A stretch of 64,000 nucleotides of DNA from Sipunculus nudus (GCA_026874595.1 CM049312.1:25409956-25473955), one strand, 5' to 3'. Counted from the stretch's first letter, positions 16,885 through 31,400 are shown. A program made the numbers and translations. The notes: generated by a model from the letters alone, not told the origin.

Positions 16885-17073
16885 ATGGGTACAACATATT
16901 TGGAGACAGTGATACAGACAGTGACACAGAATTGTGATGACGCAGGGAGGATTAATGTAACACGTGTGACACATGTTACTAATGTGATTGTAGAAACTGA
17001 AGCTGTACAATATATGCATATTCATATATATATACGTGTCATATATACGTGTTTATGGATCATATATCTTTGA
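16885..17073 (+). CDS. possible 62-aa protein with hydrophobic C-terminus
   Basis: The frame begins with ATG 16885, about 60 bases after a GATATAAAAAAGGG box (about 16822). The first ~40 residues are Thr/Val-rich. The last 20 (HIHIYIRVIYTCLWIIYL) are hydrophobic and could be a tail anchor, but they are encoded by a low-complexity ATATAT stretch and may be chance. Low confidence. Confidence 0.25.
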   Translation: MGTTYLETVIQTVTQNCDDAGRINVTRVTHVTNVIVETEAVQYMHIHIYIRVIYTCLWIIYL

Positions 17074-18700
17074 TTAATACTGATACATGTAAAGGTGTCA
17101 TTGTTTGGACGTTGTGAAATGTGAAAAAGTAGATAGATCTGGTTGACATGTTATTTTTTACTGTTAATGTTTTGACATATACATGAATGTATTGTTGATT
17201 ACTGGACCAAAAAAAGCGGATCCCTTGTACTGTATCATAACTCAATACAATATGATATCCATGCAAACATGTGTCGTGTTATATGTATCAATAAAACGAA
17301 ATTGACATGGTTCAACGTCATGATTATATGGCATGCATGGTGTTGTGCGTTTGTAAATATTCAAAACAAGTATGTGTTCTGTGACGCGACTGTGCATCGT
17401 CGGGTAAACAAGCGACAAACGACCTTGAAAACCCCTGCGCCTGACCTGTTTGTTCACCGGAATCTCAGACATGACGGAGTATGAGCCGTCTCGTTGAGTC
17501 ACGGAAATGTAAGGAATGAAAACAGATGACGGACTGATTGTTGCCTATTTAAAGAACGGACGCCCCCATATTAATGTACATTAACCAACACGTTGGTCAG
17601 GTTGCACAGATAGCGGAAATACGTCCGTCTGTACAATGATTATAAAGATTTGCAAGACGTATAGAATATACCTATCCTACGAAATATCTACACGTTAGGG
17701 GAGCGAGTATAGGCACATTGTAGGACGTTTTATATTGGTACGAGTGGGGGAGGGTAGGTATTTGACAATCCCGCACGAAGAACATTCCGGATATGTGATA
17801 TTCCGAGCACACGCGCGGGCTATTATAATAGTTCGACTGATATGGGCTAGCACTAAACAGTTACCGAGCTACATGTATTACTTCAGAGGAATATGCAAGC
17901 AAATGGATAGGGTACGTTGACACATATCAGACGTCATGGGGTGCACAGATTATGTGCAAAAAATTCATGTCATACACGTGCAGTGGAGAAGATATTTAGA
18001 GGTGGATGAAATAATATACATTTATCACACCGTCCAAAACCAAATCACAGGCGTGATATGACTTTGTGAGCTTCGATATGACACGACCGGAACATGTATA
18101 TTTTCTCATGTTCACAAACATGACAGGTATGGAGAGAAAGAACAAACTGTAGGTTTCTATCAATTGTGTAACGATTGTTGAAACGTTGTGGCCTGTCGAA
18201 CGACATATATCACAAATACTAAGATGGAAACATTGATAGCTGACAATATCCGACAAACAGACAGATATACTGACAAAGGTGCACAAGATGGAGACATTAT
18301 GGCTTAACCAGGGTACGGGGAAGACTCGGCGGCAGAAAATAAGCTATAGTTTATGCATATGAGGTTTATAGTTTCGGATATGGCAACAAAAAAATATGTT
18401 AATGGAGGTTCAAATACAGCGACATCTAGCGGCCAAATCCGGAACATGTAAAATACTTTTCGATATCTTAGAATCAGACATAGGATGTAGAAGTTTCAAA
18501 AGGATTATTGCAAAACTGTGGACTGTAAATGGCGTTATGTAGGACGCAAGAACCAGCAAGCAGAAGAAATTGAGTAGACTGACAAACAGACAGACAGACT
18601 GACTCCTCATGAAAGTATATAATAAAAACTATTCAATCATTTAAACAATCTTCATATTTATCAATAAATACCTGAAATGTATACCCGTCATAGGTATGGG
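17074..18700. other. transition zone between the compact island and AT-rich genome
   Basis: No convincing gene. Base composition drifts from the mixed island toward AT-rich DNA. A TATTTAAAG box near 17547 has no long frame behind it. No target-site duplication or terminal repeat that would mark an insertion edge was recognised by eye. Confidence 0.4.
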
Positions 18701-18719
18701 GGATCAGATATACCGTTTT

Positions 18720-20760
18720 GTTGAGACATAGGTATTCAATACTGTGGACGAACTGGCACTATTTTTGCAAATATGAGGACGAACAGGTCGATGACCTCAT
18801 TCCTGGGGGCGAACCGGACCTGTGGAGAAACAAGTGGTTGGACGAAGAGACGAGAACGAAATGGATTTGGGGACGAATCAACCTGTTCCCCACAAAAATT
18901 GAGTGCAATGATCTACCGACCACCATCTGGGCCACTGCTTAACTTATGGAATATCTAGGGGACAATTTTGAAATGAGCAGTCACAGAAGCGGAAGTCATA
19001 TCCTTATTGGTGACTTGAATATAAAGAAAGGATATTCCAAGTGCAGAAACTGTTATGTTTAATGATACATTGAACACTTTTAATCTCAAACCATTGGAAA
19101 ATTCACCACACATATTCGAGGGCTTCATTTAGATCTTATTGTATCAGATAAAACAATATCTTAAGAAGAGTGCCTTGCCTGGGCACTTGATATAAGATCT
19201 CTGTTTTGTTAAATGTGATAAAGCAAAAACGGAGAATGTTCAATTCAATAGTACAAGATTGATAAAAAAAAAAACAAAGGCTGGATGATATGAGATTATG
19301 TTTCAGTAATGTATCTGAAGCTGTTGGTTTCGATGATAAAAAGGAAAGTACAAGTCCATCTTACGTACCATTCTTGATGCTCATGCTCCAATGAAACGCA
19401 AGATAGTTAGAACAGATATATGACAATTGAATCAGAGACAAGGTTTAGCAGACAGAACGTATTTTTGTGAAGGACCCAATATGATTGTGACTATGCTAGA
19501 TTTTGCCTAAGGCGGAGGGCGACTGCTTAAAAGCTGAATATTGGACAGACACATTTTTTTCAAATACAAAAACACATTATCACAAAAAAATTATTTGAAG
19601 ATAATAAAGGAATAAAAAGAAAATTAAGTGCCCAAACATGCAGTTACTAAGTCAGTTAATTGAGGCTGATGTGAACAGTTAAATAATTGTATATCACAGT
19701 CAGGTTAACGGGTCTTCAAATGCTAACAAAACTATTCACATCACAGATTCGGCACAGTGAAGGTCAAAACGGATATCTTAGATGCATTTGTTGCAGTAGC
19801 ATTTGTTTACTTAATATCATTGGATGTAGGTGTAGCATTTCATACAATATCTCATGCACTTTTGTTAAACAGGATAAAGTATAGATATGGTTTAGGAGGG
19901 ATTGGTTTATATAATCTCTCTAGTACACATGAACCCTTAATTGTTATTAGGCAGGATACAAATACTCCAAGTGCAAATGTTATAAAGTGTGGACTTTAGG
20001 TTTGACCTACATAGGGATGAAAAAGCTCACATAAATTTCCTGTGTAGGACCGCTTTTCTTCCATTACAGCAATATAAAAATGAGGAGAACTATTGATGTG
20101 ACGACTGTTAAAAATGGTGCAAGCTTTCGTCATGTCTAAACTAGATTACGGTAACTGATTTTGTTAGGCGCAAGTTCGTCTGATTTTCAGAGATTACAGC
20201 GTGTACAGAATTTATCTTGCCGTGTGATTTTCCGTTTGGAATAAAAGTTAGGCCGAATTAGTAGCTACATGAAGAAATTGCATTGGTTTAGGATGGAGGA
20301 AAGAATTAAGTTTAAAGTGCTAACAATTATTTTTCACTGTGTCAAAGGGTCTGCCCCTAACTATTTGAAATAACTTATTGATCAGATCGATAGTCGTTCA
20401 AGCCTTCGGTCGAGTAGAATTGGAATATTTTTCTGTTGCGGAAAGCAGACTAGCTGTGACATCATTTTGTTCAACTAGAGAAGCTGGTCCTAGCTTATAT
20501 CAATAGGTTGCTATAAAAAATAAAAAATCAGACCCCGGTGGATATTTAAAAGAAAAAAACTAAAAACACTTCTCTTCACTTGGTCTTATGATTGATTTTA
20601 TGTGAATGTTATTTTCGTGGCATGTCTTATGAATCTGTATTGAGTTTTATATGAATAACTTTATATGTGATACATATTGTAAAGCGCCTGAAACAATTTT
20701 ATTATACTGTTTACGTAGCGCTTTATAAATAAATATATGTATTTGTATTTAATTCCTGAT
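18720..20760 (+). mobile_element. decayed non-LTR retrotransposon (CR1/L2-like LINE)
   Basis: Fragments in several frames match LINE landmarks. An endonuclease-type I-G-D-L-N motif lies near 19009. Near 20120 the sequence reads S-K-L-D-Y-G-N, typical of the end of the reverse transcriptase. Near 20280 it reads L-H-W-x-R-x-E-E-R-I-K-F-K and then A-P-N-Y-L, the thumb and connection region. The 3' end has a short inverted AAAGCGC/GCGCTTT pair (about 20680-20730) and an AAATA-rich tail, as in CR1/L2 elements. Many stops and frameshifts and a shortened interior show it is inactive. Confidence 0.65.
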
Positions 20761-23690
20761 AAAGGTGCTTGCACATCATTTCCGAATCCCTCATTACCCA
20801 AAATATACCAAGATATAAAAATCACATATGACACAAAGAAGTGGAACTTGGTACAGGAATATTAAAAAAAAGCTGTATTTATAATCTTTCAAATATCAGA
20901 TAAATATACTCACATGTTATTGTCATAGATCTGAACTTTAAGTTAAGAATACAAATTATTGCAATGGATACATGTATCAGTGGACTTAAACTTGACAACG
21001 TCATATTAAGTGTAGATGTCGATTAGAGATATTACTGCAGTGAAACGGTGGACGGCACAAAAATAGTGAGAAGGAGAACAAACCAATGCAATTATCGAAT
21101 AACTTACTGTGTTAATGAATGTTTTATTTTAAAAGCAGTGAATCACACTTTAGGTGCTCTCAAATGAATAAAAGGTAACAATAAGTGTGAATAATGGCGA
21201 ACTGTTATCACAGTAAAAAAGACTGCTAGAAATTGCTCTTATACATTACACTATACGATATATCTCCAATAAAAAATGTGTTTATTTTTCATCGTCATAC
21301 ATAGCTTTTCTCTTGCAAAAATGATAAAACAGTAACATTTCTAGGCGTCTCAACCCCTTATTTTAAACAAAGGTGTATTTTTATTATATATATATATATA
21401 AACAAGAAATTAGAAAATTAATATTCCTGACATGTACATTTCATCAAAAAAGTTGCCTGAATATAACAGGTGCAATAAAAATATGCAAGTTAGCAAAAAA
21501 TATCTCTTTTACCTAAAGACAATGATGAATAGATATCTTTAAATGTCGATGATATTGAATAATTTAGGACTTACCACACATTTATTCGTAACGGGGCCAC
21601 ATGCCATTAAAAAAATGTATAAACTCCTTAGGGCATCCCTAAAACCACATGGACTCTTCAAACTCATAAACTATAAGTGTGTTTCTGTCATAATGTATTA
21701 TGACGTGCTTAAAATACGGAGTAACGATAGGTCAGTCACACGTAAGCAGATGGAGTTCTGCAATCTACACGCTGTTAAAGAATAAGTGAATGCTATTTTA
21801 CTACAAATGATGTTACAATGTTATTTAATGATTAACGTCATGGTCGTATGATAATGATGCATACCAAGTAAACGTTTGTTTACTCACAATTACCCACACT
21901 TCTCAGTTCTCACAGGGTTATGCATATTATAGCACAATGTCACACTCACCCTCACTTACACAAACTTATACCACGGCAAAGTTTGAAAAATATCACCTGT
22001 AAGACGGGTCGTAATCTCGCTGTTTACTTGCACTGATCATCGTTGAACTCACTCAGCTCAGCGCGTATATTGCTTATCGGATTTTCGAAGTTTTGAGTGT
22101 AATTCCAACATTTTCAAGACACTGGTTTTGCTGACTTGTCAATGAAATATAGTCTTGCACTTCGGTACGCAGAGCATACATTCCGTAATGGGGGAAATCT
22201 TCTACTCTAATTAACACAAGTAACATCAGGCATATTAGAATCATGATTCAGGTTCACCAAATAAAACCGCAGTGTAGGATTCGGATAGGCAGTATTTTGG
22301 CTGACTCAAGGGATTCTAATACATTAATCCCTCCACATAACACTTAACAGAAAAATATGTTTGTTGGAAAAAGTAACTGCGACTAGATACCGACTGCCAT
22401 ATGGTATGGATGTTTCCTTTCTTTCGCCTCACGGCAATCTCATAAACAGTCTGTCAGGTACTACCATCTGGTGCTTTCTTTCATATGACTACTCCGCACT
22501 TGACTGAAACTGGGTCTAAAGAGTAGTTCTCACCACGTCCTTAGAACTACGGTGTTTGACGGTTTAGTTATGCCAAGCCAGAACCTGGTAGTGTCAGGAA
22601 TGAACGTGAAGAAATTAAAGACGTCTTGTAACGTTCGTGGAACGTTCTCATCACTGTATTCCACGTTCATCTTAGGTGTGCCACAGCATTTCAACCGTTA
22701 TAAGTGCTCTCCACGTTCCTTCTGCAGCACTTTTGCTGTTATATCCTACAGCAGTGTCACAGTAACCTCGTTTGCCCACGTGTTTCTATGGTATCCTACA
22801 GGAATGGACAACGGTCTCGGATAAAAAGAGGATTTGCCGGGACCAACTGAGTACCACGAGGTACATATTTCTGTGTCCGGGGCACATTTTGCCCCGTTCG
22901 TTTTGAACATTTAAAGAGAACGTGGACCTCGCACACAATGCATGTTTTAATTTTTGTTACCCTACGGTGTCCTATTGTAAAGGCGACGTCCTACCAAGCC
23001 CCCCCCCCCCCCCCCCCGATCTTAAGGAACGTGAGACCTGGGCTTGAAGCGCCACCTCAACGCAGGAGCATGATCTATCAATGACGCTAATGATTGGGCC
23101 CTGCATGTTTTCTTGCATCCAGTCGAGCAACTTCCCAACTTGGTATATGGATAGACCTTCCTGACTTTAAATGATCTGACCCTTGGTCCAGTTTCATACA
23201 GTTTTAATATCATTACTATAAAGGCGGAAGCCCATTTGTGTAGGCCAAGCGAGGTTAAACCGGACAGTCATTAGCACAGAGGAATAGGCTGTCCCCACGC
23301 TGCTTGCCTATATACCACGTGAATACCTTTATGTGATTATTGAATAAATATGAGGCTACACGTATTGTCTTACAGAATGTATGGCGTAATCAAGGAAACT
23401 GATTGTAATGATCTGTAAGAAATTGTGTTATGCTCAGTGATTAGGCAGCTGTGTTAATTGGTCAGGCTTGACACAAAAGCCGCCAGTTTATCAGGCAAGA
23501 TGTCATTTACTACATCCCATGTTGTCGACATATTCTGATGGAATCCTGTAGTAATATAAAGTGGTTATATCCAGTGATGACATCTGGTAGTGAAATGTAG
23601 AGCTGAAATCTGATGGCATCATCCAATAATGACATCAATTATGACATCAATATAAATATGTAGATATATACATATCTATATTATTATAAC
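20761..23690. other. AT-rich intergenic DNA
   Basis: No supported gene. It holds a (TA)n at about 21388-21401 and a long C run at about 22999-23018. Short open stretches show no domain or splice context. Confidence 0.4.
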
Positions 23691-23699
23691 GGATTTGGG

Positions 23700-25030
23700 T
23701 TTTTTTTTCTAGACCACGGCTAAGCTGCTTATGATCTGATTTGACTCTCCAAATTCGGCAGACGTGTTGGTGGTGTGCCTTCTGGGACAAGTTTATTTTA
23801 TTTTAAGGGATTATGCTCTATTAAGCTAATTTATTAGTAATTTTAATATTTCTGCATTAGGTGCCACTATTTCTTTTGTGCTGCAAGGTCCTCCACGCCT
23901 GTGACGCTTTTTCAGCAGGCACCTCGGCGATTTTCTCAGGCCAGAGCGCATGTCCTGCCTAAAAGGCATTTCCGTGCAATACGGGGTCACGCGGGTCCAC
24001 TATAATCCCCATTGATCCCCCACATGCATTGTAACGCCTCTAAAGGTATTTTCTCTCTCAAAAAGAAGTAAAGGTTTTCAATCCAAAGGCAACTAGACTC
24101 CGCTTTCAATCCGAGGGCTTTTCAGTTTGGTCATCTCTGGACAGTGATGTGACCACCGTTTGGAAATTTTTTTTTTTATTGGTTGCAGGTATGTTGATTT
24201 TTATACATACAATAATATCTTTCCGTGAAAACCTTGGTTTCAAAAGTTCGGCCAAGTCATGTGTTTAATGAAGTTTTTTTTTCAAAAAGTAGCCCCAAAA
24301 CTTAATTTCATTCGGGATGGGTGGGGTGTGGGTCGGGGTAGGGTGGGGGTTCACATACATTTGTTAAGACCCGTTGTCTGTAGGGACTGTGAAACATGAA
24401 CAAAAAATATCACTAGTACCTCTCTAAATTGATAACATACTAGAATCTGTAGTGCCTTGCGAGTGGCAGAACAAATAAATACGAATGTTTGGTTTTCACA
24501 CGGGGGCAAAGGAATGGTCCTTTGTCATGATGGTCAAAAATGAAATGAACTATTATGTTTTATTATGATATGTTTTATTCTAACCCACTACAAATGTTCA
24601 GCAAAACATTTTTTGCCTGTCACGATTTTTCAGGAGGCGACCTTTAATCGCCAAAGGACCCAATTTCCATTATATCGCCTGTTCAGGGAATTTACTCTGT
24701 CAAGAGGAAGTAAAGATTTAAATTCAAGCGCGGTATTCATGTCCCCATAAATCTTTTAATAGGGGCCACTTTTTTGTTGTGTGGACACAAAGAGCTGAGC
24801 CCTTTACATTATCACCGTTTTATAGGTTTATATACATTTTTATACATTTAGAAGTATATTTTCATGATAAACATGGTTTTAATATTTCGGCCGATTTATG
24901 GGTTGAATGAATTTGTTCTCAAACGAAAGGGGGGTAGTGGGGATTTCACACAATTCTAAGGGTCCGCAATCTCTTAGGGACTTTGAAATCCCCGCCAGAA
25001 TCGACTTATCAGTCGTTCCTTCATACATGA
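23700..25030 (+). repeat. two diverged direct copies of an unclassified repeat
   Basis: Blocks in 23,700-24,460 recur in the same order in 24,560-25,020: a TTTCAG(C/G)AGGC block, AGAAGTAAAG or GGAAGTAAAG, an AT-rich TTTATACAT block, a TTCGGCC block, and AGGGACT with TGAAA. Divergence is high, with indels. No coding capacity is seen, so I regard it as an old non-autonomous element. Confidence 0.4.
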
Positions 25031-26811
25031 ACATTTGATTTAAAACAATTGTCATTGTTCAGAAACACGGGTTCACCAGGCGAGTGTCAGATCCACTGAA
25101 CGAACGGGCGGCTTCTACTCGGGGACAATAGCCCCTTATAATTATTCCTTTGTCGAATTGTGATAATGGTACTTAGAAAAAAAATATGTTATCGTGATAC
25201 CTATAACCTCTAAAAATGTGATGGATAACGGAAGCAGTTTTACTCTACCCCTCTATACATTTTCAGCAAAATGTATACTACACTATGCGTTAATTTGTTT
25301 AAATACAATGTAACGAACCTAGGCTGAAGTGGATTCTTTGCTCTGTTTTCTGTTTATCCGGGAGAGTTGTCAATTTTGTATCAAACCTGCTTTCTCCATA
25401 AAAATTAATAGTTCTTAAATAAACAAATTGTTGATACTGTTGGAATATATTTTCTGGGCCTGGAATATCTTTGTCATATTCTGTTCTCTTTCGGCAGCTG
25501 TCGTGAGGAATAAATTTGGTAAAGTTGCATTGCATACGTGCTCTGCTGGTCAGCAAAGACTGGCGGAGATCGTCGAATGGGACTTGCGACTTGTGAAAGA
25601 TCGTTACATATATAAAACATGCTTTAGTTCATTTGATAGATAAATGATAATTAAAATTCAATGGAACGAAGGCTACACCAGTCCATATCTATAATAGAAA
25701 TTTACGGTGCGGACCTCAACCAAGGCAGCTCATTAACCCCATATGACATTATCAGAAATGTAACATTTTTCCTGGTCCTCATGCTGTACGTTGATTTACT
25801 GATATCTTTCAGGGAAACGGCATATACACTTGGAGTGACGTGATTGCCCTCTGTAACATCACGTCTGTTAAGTCATGACACACACTTCAAAGATAGCTTT
25901 ATAGTCAAATGCTACGTCCCTGCGTAAACAAATAAGCAATTGAACCCCATTAAATACCCGTTCAAAGTTTATTTACGCATGGATTAATACCAAAATGTTC
26001 TCAATTGATCCTTGTTCACACCCAAAATTTAATAAATTTTTGTATCATTGCCTAGCTATATATCCTGAAAATTCCAACAAACTCCGTTGAGAGCTTTTTT
26101 TAGTAACCTTGCTAGAGATAAACAAAACCAACGCCACGGATTGGTGGAGGTTATAAAATATGTATTGTGAATTCATGAGCTGTTTTGAGGGATTCAGAAA
26201 CCTATTTCCTGACAGCTTTATGTTTTCATTATTTACAAATTCAAATCATAATGTATCAGACCATAGCTGCTTGCTTAACTAATGTCAATCTTTTTAATAA
26301 AAAGTACGTCGATATTTATACTGTAATGGTGTTTTGCATCATTATAGTAATTGCCCATACTTTAACCGATGCATCATATGTTTACCTCTCTTGATCTGCT
26401 TTACAGATACAACATTAGAAGATGCATATTATATTGATTGTAGCTGGAGAAAGGGCGATTCATTACACACAGATTCAAAGAAATCCATATTTACAGTAAT
26501 TAACCTCGAGTTACATATAAAGTATTTCCCTTTGGGTCTCAAACGTCAGTTTAAGGATTATTAGATACTTAATGGGAATATTAAATATCAATATTTTTCA
26601 AACTGTCGAAATGCTACAAGTTTATTTATAGAACGTTGACTATTTAGTTTGTGACAAGCTTTAAATGATTTTAGGCAGATAAAAAAACAATGTTCATGAT
26701 GGATGATTAACCCTTTTCCCTTGACAAGAAATCTGGCCCAGAATAGTGCATTTAATCGTGCATTTCTTTTCAAGGAAATATGATATAAAAGTTGAGTAAA
26801 ATAGGATTTTC
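25031..26811. other. AT-rich intergenic DNA
   Basis: Nothing convincing. Several short open frames lack splice-site context or recognisable domains. Confidence 0.4.
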
Positions 26812-26990
26812 AGGCTGGATCAGATAGCCCTGCTTGGATCCTTGATGTCAAGGAAAGATAACCCAAAAAGCGGACAACAATTATATTTGTTACGAGTTTA
26901 ACCAAGGAATCTCAACACAGCTTGTACTGTATAAAATGATTTTGTGGTTATTCCTTATCCTCATATCAATTTTTAATTGTTTCCGACAGA
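26812..26990 (+). pseudogene. decayed signal-peptide-exon copy
   Basis: This stretch is similar to 49497-49635. At 26936 an ATG starts MILWLFLILIS, matching [10 protein letters not shown] at 49602. The position corresponding to the splice donor lacks a usable GT consensus here. It lies 700 bases before a CUB exon on the same strand. Confidence 0.4.
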
Positions 26991-27637
26991 AGAGTCTGCG
27001 TTCAATCACGTTCATGTGTGTGTGTGTGTTTTTTTACGTAAACCACGTAAACATGACAGGAAAATGTTGAATTTTAAAGGCATGTTAGGAACGGGTCATA
27101 AAGGAATCGGTTAGATATTTGTGTCGATCCGGCACATAATCCGGATTCAGGAATGTCACCAAGGAATATTCAGAAATGTACAGTCACGTATACACGAATG
27201 AAGCCGGAACTATGAGATGAATAAGTAAATGCTAACATGAGTTGTAAATAACCTAAAATAAGGACCCTGCCCCCTCATACGGCGGAGGCTGGTATTCCAT
27301 AGAATGCAGAATTTTAGATATTCATTGGTAATTGTTGTTTAATCAGGAGGTTAGTACAGGATGATTATAATATGAATATGAATATTCAAAACTGAACAAA
27401 GACACACAAGATAGCAAACATACATAATACCACATGAAAGATCATAGGTTTCTCCTGCTACATACAAAGTCAGTGTGTCGAAACATGTAGCAGGTAGTAA
27501 TTGGACGTCACTACCGGGACATAATATCGCTGAATGTGCTGGTACACCGAGGGGTTAGGGATATGTGTTAGCTTAGTGCTGGAGCTAACGAATTGCAATA
27601 TATCATGATTTCACGCATTTATATCTTATTCCACAAG

Positions 27638-27777
27638 GAGTACGCAGTTCTTGCCCGAGTGGGATACAACTTCTTACAAACGACAGTGGTAACATAACGT
27701 CCCCAGGCTTTACAAATGGAGAAGAATATCCAAACAATGTACTCTGTCAGTGGAAGTTAAACATTCCAACGGGGATG
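27638..27777 (+). CDS. CUB-domain first-half exon of a second receptor copy
   Basis: A 140-base exon with acceptor CACAAG and donor GTACGT, phase 1 to 0. It is colinear with the exon at 50044-50183 of the intact receptor gene. It encodes the start of a CUB domain (S-S-C-P-S-G-I-Q-L-L ... I-T-S-P-G-F-T-N-G-E-E-Y-P-N-N ... L-C-Q-W). I did not find the matching second CUB exon before the palindrome begins at 28,484. This gene copy therefore seems broken or rearranged by the inverted duplication. Confidence 0.6.
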
Positions 27778-28483
27778 GTACGTCTGAAAAGTATTTTTGT
27801 TTTCTTCTGTCGAACCCTCATATTTTTTGTCGGATTTAATTGGAAAAAGTTACGCGTAATTATTTACATTGACGTAACAAGATAAGAAAAGTACGGTTAA
27901 AATGACCATATAATGTGATACGTGTTAAGTATATACATTTTGTCAGCGTATTAGTGCAGGTCGTTATGCATCAGTGATAGATGTTGAAAAATTACTGATC
28001 ATACTTCCTTGGTACCAATGCTGTGTTAGGATAAATAGACCGTCAGAATCATATTTATGGTTATAGTCCGTTTCATCGCCTCGTGTCCATTTTCTTGCCT
28101 TGATTTTTTATTAGTGATATTTCAAGGGAAAGGATGATGGTGTTTGGTGAAGGAGTAAAAGGCCTAATTTTCAACAAGACGTTTAAATATCTACGTTACA
28201 CCTTTTTTTAAGAAACAGAATATTTAAATTTATACGAAATCAGTCTACATTTTACAACATATTAGACCGACTGATGGCGATCATCGGTCGAAAGCAAAAG
28301 GGCCTCATTTGACAACTGCTGCTTTTGTGAAGTCTAAAATACTCTAAACATTCAAACAAAAACAAAAGCAATGATGCAGGGACTCATTCCATCTGCTAGG
28401 TCTTTGTGAAAAGACTATTTAGTTGTAAAAGGTAATCTCGGGTTTTATTTTTTTAATTTTTAATCGACATATTAAGCTTTCAA

Positions 28484-31400
28484 TATCTTTAATTACCAGA
28501 CGTCAGATAGTTAAAATATCTAATCAATAATTTCGATAAAAAAGATTATTAAAAATGGTAGTACGATATATTCATTAGACCCCGATGTAGAGATCTGACA
28601 CAAACTCGTATCTAAAAGGGTAATTATACAATATTTTCATTTGCTACAAGAAAATACTTTAAAAATTGTTATGTGCGGTGTGTCTTTATTTACAACGCCG
28701 TACATTTTACTTTACTGAACTAAAGAGGACCACATAAGCGAGGATGATATAACGTCAACGTATGTAAATAAGCAAAATTATTCAGAAAAGATAACATCAA
28801 TATAACATATATAATACAGTAATTTAAGAGATTGCACTGTATATTTGTCATCTGTCAAAAGTTGCATATATCTGACAGGAGGGGAAAGAGTCCAAATTAG
28901 CAATATTATATTACTTAAACCAAAGCTATGGCCAGAAGAATACATCGTGTATTTTTCCTCAGTTTCTTTCTGTCTCAGCCTATTTATATTGATAAAGGTT
29001 CTGCGCAGCATGTCGCCACTGCTGAATTCCCTCAGCATTTTCATAGTCCGCGAAATCATCAATGTTTTGGTAGTCTTCCTCGTCACTCCCCTCAGAAAGT
29101 GACTTCCGGCCTAGGTTCTTAGTAACATCGACGCACTCGTATTCTTCAGCCTCCTCGGGGGATACTCTAGATGGCGACACTTCGGTTTCGCCAGCATTAG
29201 TTATTACAGAAACCATATGTAGATCTGTAATGATTTGAATCTTGTATTAGTCTTCAGGACAGTAAAAATTCAAGTGATATGTAATGGCGAACGCTCATTC
29301 ATGAAAATTATTTTCCTAAGATATTTAATCTGAAAACCATAAAATAATTGTTAGATAAAAATCTCAAGGCTTCGAATTTCAAATTGGTAAAACTGAATTA
29401 AAAGATGTTTTCGTTTCAAGCACTTTTAGACTAAACCTGTGTGCACTTGACCCATTTCTTAAGTAACTATTTAACTCCAATAAATCATATGCAAGGTCCA
29501 CATGCCTCCTAAACATAAAATCTCTGTGAAAACACAGCATTTGTATCATAAAACAAAATAGCAAGTGCATTTTTTTTCTCATGACAATATATTGTAGTAA
29601 AATAATATGTTATCATATTACACAACAGGTCGCAAAAATAACAGAAAAGAGTATATGGCGTCATTAAAACAACTATTTTTTTTTACTTGCTTAGGAAATT
29701 ATGAACAAACGAAAATGGTTTTATTACTTTGGTCACAGGTAGCTTATCATCATACCTTTCGCTGAGGGTAAAACACCGGTGTTGTTGGTTCTACGACACT
29801 TCCTGCAGAATATTATTATACGCCATGTGAGTGTCATTTGTCAAGAAAATTGAAATTGTATAAAGTCAGTCAATTATATTTGTAGTTTGTGTTGTCAATG
29901 CATGGCATTTGCACTAGAACAAAGGTGGTGGATATTCACCCAGCAATTTCGGATTTGTGTTCAAGGGGTTATTTGAATAATATAACCGTTATGACAGACG
30001 CGGAATCATCGTAACACAACAAGGGTTAAAATTCGTAAGGCTTTTCGCTATGTTAACATCCATGTTTAAACAGGATAGATAACTGGAAGTAGTGTAGAAT
30101 ATTATCTTACTTCTTAGTCATGACAACAGTGAACACGACCAAGACGATGACCAACGCTGCCGCCAAAATACACATAACTTTGAAATACTGCTGCTCCCTG
30201 TCAGTAGCACCCCCTGTAGAGAAACCAACGAACATCCATTTAAATAGCTTACTGAATACGTGTATCGTTATGACAAGGATGCCCTGTAAATATTTGAAGG
30301 CTTGTTTTAATGGTATCAATTGTAAAGATCTTTCACTGATGGTAATGTCGTATAGTTATTTTTCACGGTTAGGTCTTTATCCTTTTTGTGGTGGCACTTT
30401 CTATTGAATAAGGATGAAGGTAACATACAGCAGGAATATGTCGAGCCTTCTTGATTTAAGATTTTTACATGCACGGGGTTAGGAATCATGCAGTAGTCGT
30501 AAACTGTCTTCAAGTCATTATAACTAATCTTTAAGGATGCAGCGAGATTTCATCGTTGTGTCACTATGGCACCGGTCTTCACAGTGGACATCCGCGCATA
30601 TTTCAGGCGGAGCCATAGACAAAACCACCAGTTGACGTCCTACCCCTGATCGCAATATTATTAAAGTCTATGAAAAGATTGGCCCTTGAACATTTAGCAC
30701 TTTACCTGTGTTACTTTGATCACACTTGGAGCCGTAGAATCCTTGAAGACATTGGCAATCACCGGTTTCCGTGCCGCATGTATCTTTACATCCCCTCGCA
30801 CATTGCTGTCTGCACTGGTATCCAAAGGTACCCCTCGGACATCCTGTTGATACATATGAATTATGTATACTGCTTTGTCCTTACCCGCAAGGCTATATGT
30901 TTTAAGCAAGTTATTTGTTCTGCAGGATGTCGTCTTTTCACTACCTTATATTTTCAGAAAGGTGTTATCCTTTCGAACTTATTATTAGCTACAAAGTGAT
31001 TCCTACGCTATTTAAATTGAATCCATTTAAAAAAAAAAACTATATTGACACAAACTAAAATGCAGGTTTTATATTTTGGCGGCGTAATCTTCAGTGTGTT
31101 CAGCAAATAATTGCATGATGCGCAATTACTTTGTCATTTTAAATTAAATTGTCAGGGATAATTTATCTCCTTTTTACGGTCCAGACCCGAGTCAATGTTT
31201 TCAGGAACTTGCGCTTGGACATGAACTCGAAAGACTACATGAATGCCAAGCGTTGGGTCTGCATGGGGAATTATATGTAAAAAGACATTCTACTAAACAG
31301 CTTGTAAACTTAAACTTCAGAAAGCATACACTAGGTTTGTGAGCGTCAAAATCTGCCATCAACAATGCATCGAGGTTTCTAAACTTTGATATACTGCTGC

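Noticed and set aside
1-17100. Firm assignment of the island to malacoherpesviruses
   Set aside because: No herpesvirus core gene or terminal-repeat structure is visible, so the link is kept only as a hypothesis.
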